Source: Camarhynchus parvulus | Taxonomy: Eukaryota > Chordata > Aves > Passeriformes > Thraupidae | Length of the DNA stretch: 64,000 nt | Direction: 5' to 3' | NCBI RefSeq assembly: GCF_901933205.1 | Contig: NC_044600.1 | Span: forward strand, 5,556,501-5,620,500 | Shown: positions 61,870 through 64,000 of the stretch, in pieces | Layout of the letters: the number at the start of each line of letters is the position of its first letter | Numbering within the stretch: the stretch's first letter is position 1 | The notes under the pieces: generated by a model | What the model was told of the DNA's origin: nothing | The model's database searches: none | The model's input: the letters and a program-made list of their open reading frames with translations, nothing else | Made by a program: the position numbers and the translations under genes

Positions 61870-62300
61870 GATGCTGCACTGTGGGGCAGAGATGCTGCAC
61901 CCCACTGACAGAGCCCAGGGATGCTGCACCCCTCTAACAGATCCCAGGGATGCTGCACGCCACTGACAGAGCCCAGGGATGCTGCACGCCACTGAACAGA
62001 TGCTGCACCCAAAGGGATGCTGCACGCCACTGACAGAGCCCAGGGATGCTGCACCCCTCTAACAGATCCCAGGGATGCTGCACGCCACTGACAGAGCCCA
62101 GGGATGCTGCATCCCTCTAACAGAGCCCAGGGATGCTGCACCCCACTGACAGAGCCCAGGGATGCTGCATCCCTCTAACAGAGCCCAGGGATGCTGCACC
62201 CCACTAACAGAGCCCAGGGATGCTGCACCCCTCTAACAGATCCCAGGGATGCTGCACCCCACTGACAGAGCCCAGGGATGCTGCATCCCGCCAACAGAGC
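61870..62300. repeat. 29-bp minisatellite, about 15 copies
   Basis: The unit GATGCTGCACCCCACTGACA plus GAGCCCAGG repeats at an exact 29-base step. A second form has ATCCCTCTAACAGAGCCCAG or CCCCTCTAACAGATCCCAGG; the two forms partly alternate. Two shortened units occur near 61,870 and 61,990. Both strands stay open across several units (MQHPWALLEGCSIPGLCQW-like on minus), which is an artefact of the period. Confidence 0.95.
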
Positions 62301-62834
62301 CAGTCCCGAAGCCTCTCCTTGCCCCACGGGCAGGTGCTGGAGCAGCTGAGGAGCTGAAGGTGTCAGGACAGCACAGAAGCTCTTTCTGCCGCTAACGAGC
62401 TCTTTAATTGCCGCTTACTTAGGCCGGGATTGGAAGTGATTAACTCCGAGCTCTCCTCAGCCTGGGCTCGGGTTACAGGGCTGGGCCGGGCTTTGTGGGG
62501 TCAGGGGCTGCTCCGCGGGGCGTTTCTCCGTGGCAAGGGCAGAAACCCAAATCCCTCACTGATGGCCCTTCCCGACGTCACTGCCACCCCAGGCAGCAGG
62601 ATCCGTGTAAGGACACGATCCAGAGTTTCCTCTGGCTGCAGCTCTCTGCAACCTCCTCACTTTGCTCCTTCTCCTCCTGCTTAAAGCAGCCAGGACTCTG
62701 CAGGGTCCATCAGGAGATGGATGATCCTGCAGAGCCATGGAAAACAGGCCCCACAGAATCCCTCTGAAGGGGCCTGTGTTCAACACTGACCTGTCTGGAC
62801 CAGGATTTCCCAGGGTTTCCCTTCCTTCCCAGAT
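62301..62834. other. unique noncoding stretch
   Basis: No gene recognised. A short candidate element at 62,385-62,460 has GCCGCTAACGAGCTCTTTAA, TTGCCGCTTACTTAGGCCG and AAGTGATTAACTCCGAGC. It has retained CpGs and an NK-type CAAGTG relative (AAGTGATTAA). Confidence 0.42.
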
Positions 62835-62948
62835 ACCATTCCTAGAAGTGTTGAAGGATTGGAGCAACCTGAGGTATGGAAAGTGACCCCACCCATGGAT
62901 GGGCTTTAGGGTCCTTTTCATCCCACACCATTCTGTGACCCCATGATT
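62835..62948 (+). mobile_element. CR1 LINE 3' fragment
   Basis: CATTCCTAGAAGTGTTGAAG, GATTGGAGCAACCTGAGGTA, GGATGGGCTTTAGGGTCCTT and TTCATCCCACACCATTCTGT, ending CCCCATGATTG. Several family blocks are deleted. Confidence 0.87.
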
Positions 62949-63549
62949 GTCCATCCTGGATTTCTCTTCTCTCCCCAAATGGAGAGAAGGCAGGAGCTGG
63001 CAGGACAGACATTCCCATCACTCTCCTTGTCCCAGGACATCTCTGTCCTGGCTGGACACAGTGCTGAAATGTTGGTCACAGCTTGGTGTGACCAGAGCGT
63101 GTCCACAGAGGGAAGTGTCAGCATCCACGTGCAGCTATTCCAGAGGGAACAGGGAGCACAGTGCCTGGAAGCCTTTGGACACAGGGGGCTTTGTTGGGGA
63201 GAGGGAATAATCAGGACTTTTGTCCAGAGGCAGTGCAGGAGCTGCTGCTGTTCCACACGGATCAGGTTTAAATCCGCGTGCAGACAGCTGGGATGGCACA
63301 GCCACATCCCAAATCCAGGCCTGGCTTAGCTGCCCAAAATCATTAGTGAAGCTTTGGGAGAGGAGCACTCACTGCTCACTGCTTGGTACAGCCAGAGCAA
63401 GAGGAAAAGCTCCTGGGAATATTTCTGGGAAGGTGAAATTTGCTCCACGCTCAGCTCTGGTTTTGGTGTGCTCCCAGTGCCTCCCTGTCCTGCAGTGAGG
63501 GGAACTGGCAGAGGCAGCTCTCACCTGTGCTGGGGCAGTGGGGCAGACC
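62949..63549. other. unique noncoding stretch
   Basis: Nothing recognised. Open frames of up to 129 codons on both strands lack domains. Confidence 0.5.
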
Positions 63550-63690
63550 CAGAGTGGGATGGGAGCTATGGGATGGTGGGATATGGGATGGTGGGATAAG
63601 GAATAGGGAGCAATAGGCTGGTAGTACTAGGGTGGTGGAGTATGGATATGGAATGTGGATATGGGATGAGGAATGGGGAGCTCTGGGACT
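63550..63690 (+). repeat. GGGATATGG-type minisatellite with quadruplex potential
   Basis: GGGATGGTGGGATATGGGAT, GGTGGGATAAGGAATAGGG and GGATATGGAATGTGGATATG are imperfect tandem units of 9-14 bases. GGG runs at 63,556, 63,561, 63,570, 63,578, 63,585 and 63,593 with loops of 2-6 bases meet the G-quadruplex rule. Confidence 0.85.
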
Positions 63691-64000
63691 GTGAGCAGCT
63701 GTTGTTCCAGCTCTAGGACTGAGAACCAGGATCTCTCCTCCTGCTTTCCTTGCACGAGAGCAGGGATGAGATGGCATCACTCCCCTGGGCCCATCCCAAC
63801 CTCACCTGAGCCCTGCCAGGGCTCACCTGGGCCCAGCTGATGTGGGAGCCCTGGGTGACCCCAATCTTTCCCTGCTCCAGCTGGGAAGCAGATAAAAGAC
63901 AAGGTCCCCCTTTTCCTCCTCCAGCTCCATCCCAGCACAGACGGTGCTGAGAGAGTGGAAACATCACTGGAAATGTTAAACTTTTATGGATCTCCAAGTG
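63691..64000. other. unique noncoding stretch to window end
   Basis: No gene recognised. GCCCAGCTGATGTGGGAGCC and neighbours are C-rich. The window ends in AAATGTTAAACTTTTATGG. Confidence 0.5.

Overview
This window looks like bird nuclear DNA, most likely from a songbird. The main evidence is about 29 short, mostly 5'-truncated copies of the CR1 LINE retrotransposon. They share a recognisable 3' region: a GGTTGGAAGGGACCTT-like core, a 'CCATGGCAGGG' block, an 'AAGGCCAGGTTGGA' block, and a tail of ATTCTATG/ATTCCATG-like octamers. The sequence is fairly GC-rich and dense with minisatellites, which fits a microchromosome or a distal chromosome arm; that placement is inference.

I find no protein-coding gene, tRNA, rRNA, CRISPR array or bacterial or viral gene. 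The open frames that exist are short or sit inside tandem repeats, and none shows a domain or residue pattern I recognise. The best exon-like candidate is at 57,040-57,161, and it is weak. The window is best read as intergenic or deep intronic DNA. Patches richer in A+T that retain CpGs and homeodomain, SOX, GATA or RFX cores lie scattered through it, as is common around vertebrate developmental regulators. No alignment was possible, so every regulatory call here is a candidate.

Layout. 0-13 kb: mostly unique sequence with seven CR1 fragments, a CACATCACACAATTCC repeat (4.0-4.25 kb), a strong conserved-element candidate (4.45-4.73 kb), an A-rich retroposon-like tract (6.7 kb) and a TATA/CpG patch (8.1-8.7 kb). 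13-24.6 kb: several A+T-rich candidate elements, a 20-bp tandem repeat and the best long candidate element (24.13-24.56 kb). 25-43 kb: CR1 copies all on the plus strand, a 193-bp tandem duplication, two RFX-like X-boxes, a small CpG island (31.8 kb) and minisatellites at 29.5, 38.5 and 40.2 kb. 43-53 kb: dominated by a minisatellite of about 1.07 kb with an 11-bp unit (48.4-49.5 kb), flanked by A+T-rich candidate elements. 53-64 kb: a purine-rich 25-bp minisatellite beside a CpG island (53.8-54.5 kb), a SOX-motif cluster (56.5 kb), mostly minus-strand CR1 copies, a 29-bp minisatellite (61.9-62.3 kb) and a G-rich repeat near the end.

No system of cooperating genes can be described. The most unusual object is the 11-bp array. 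Its unit is close to one helical turn, so its repeated TTGGC cores lie on nearly one face of the DNA, and its period keeps several reading frames open on both strands.
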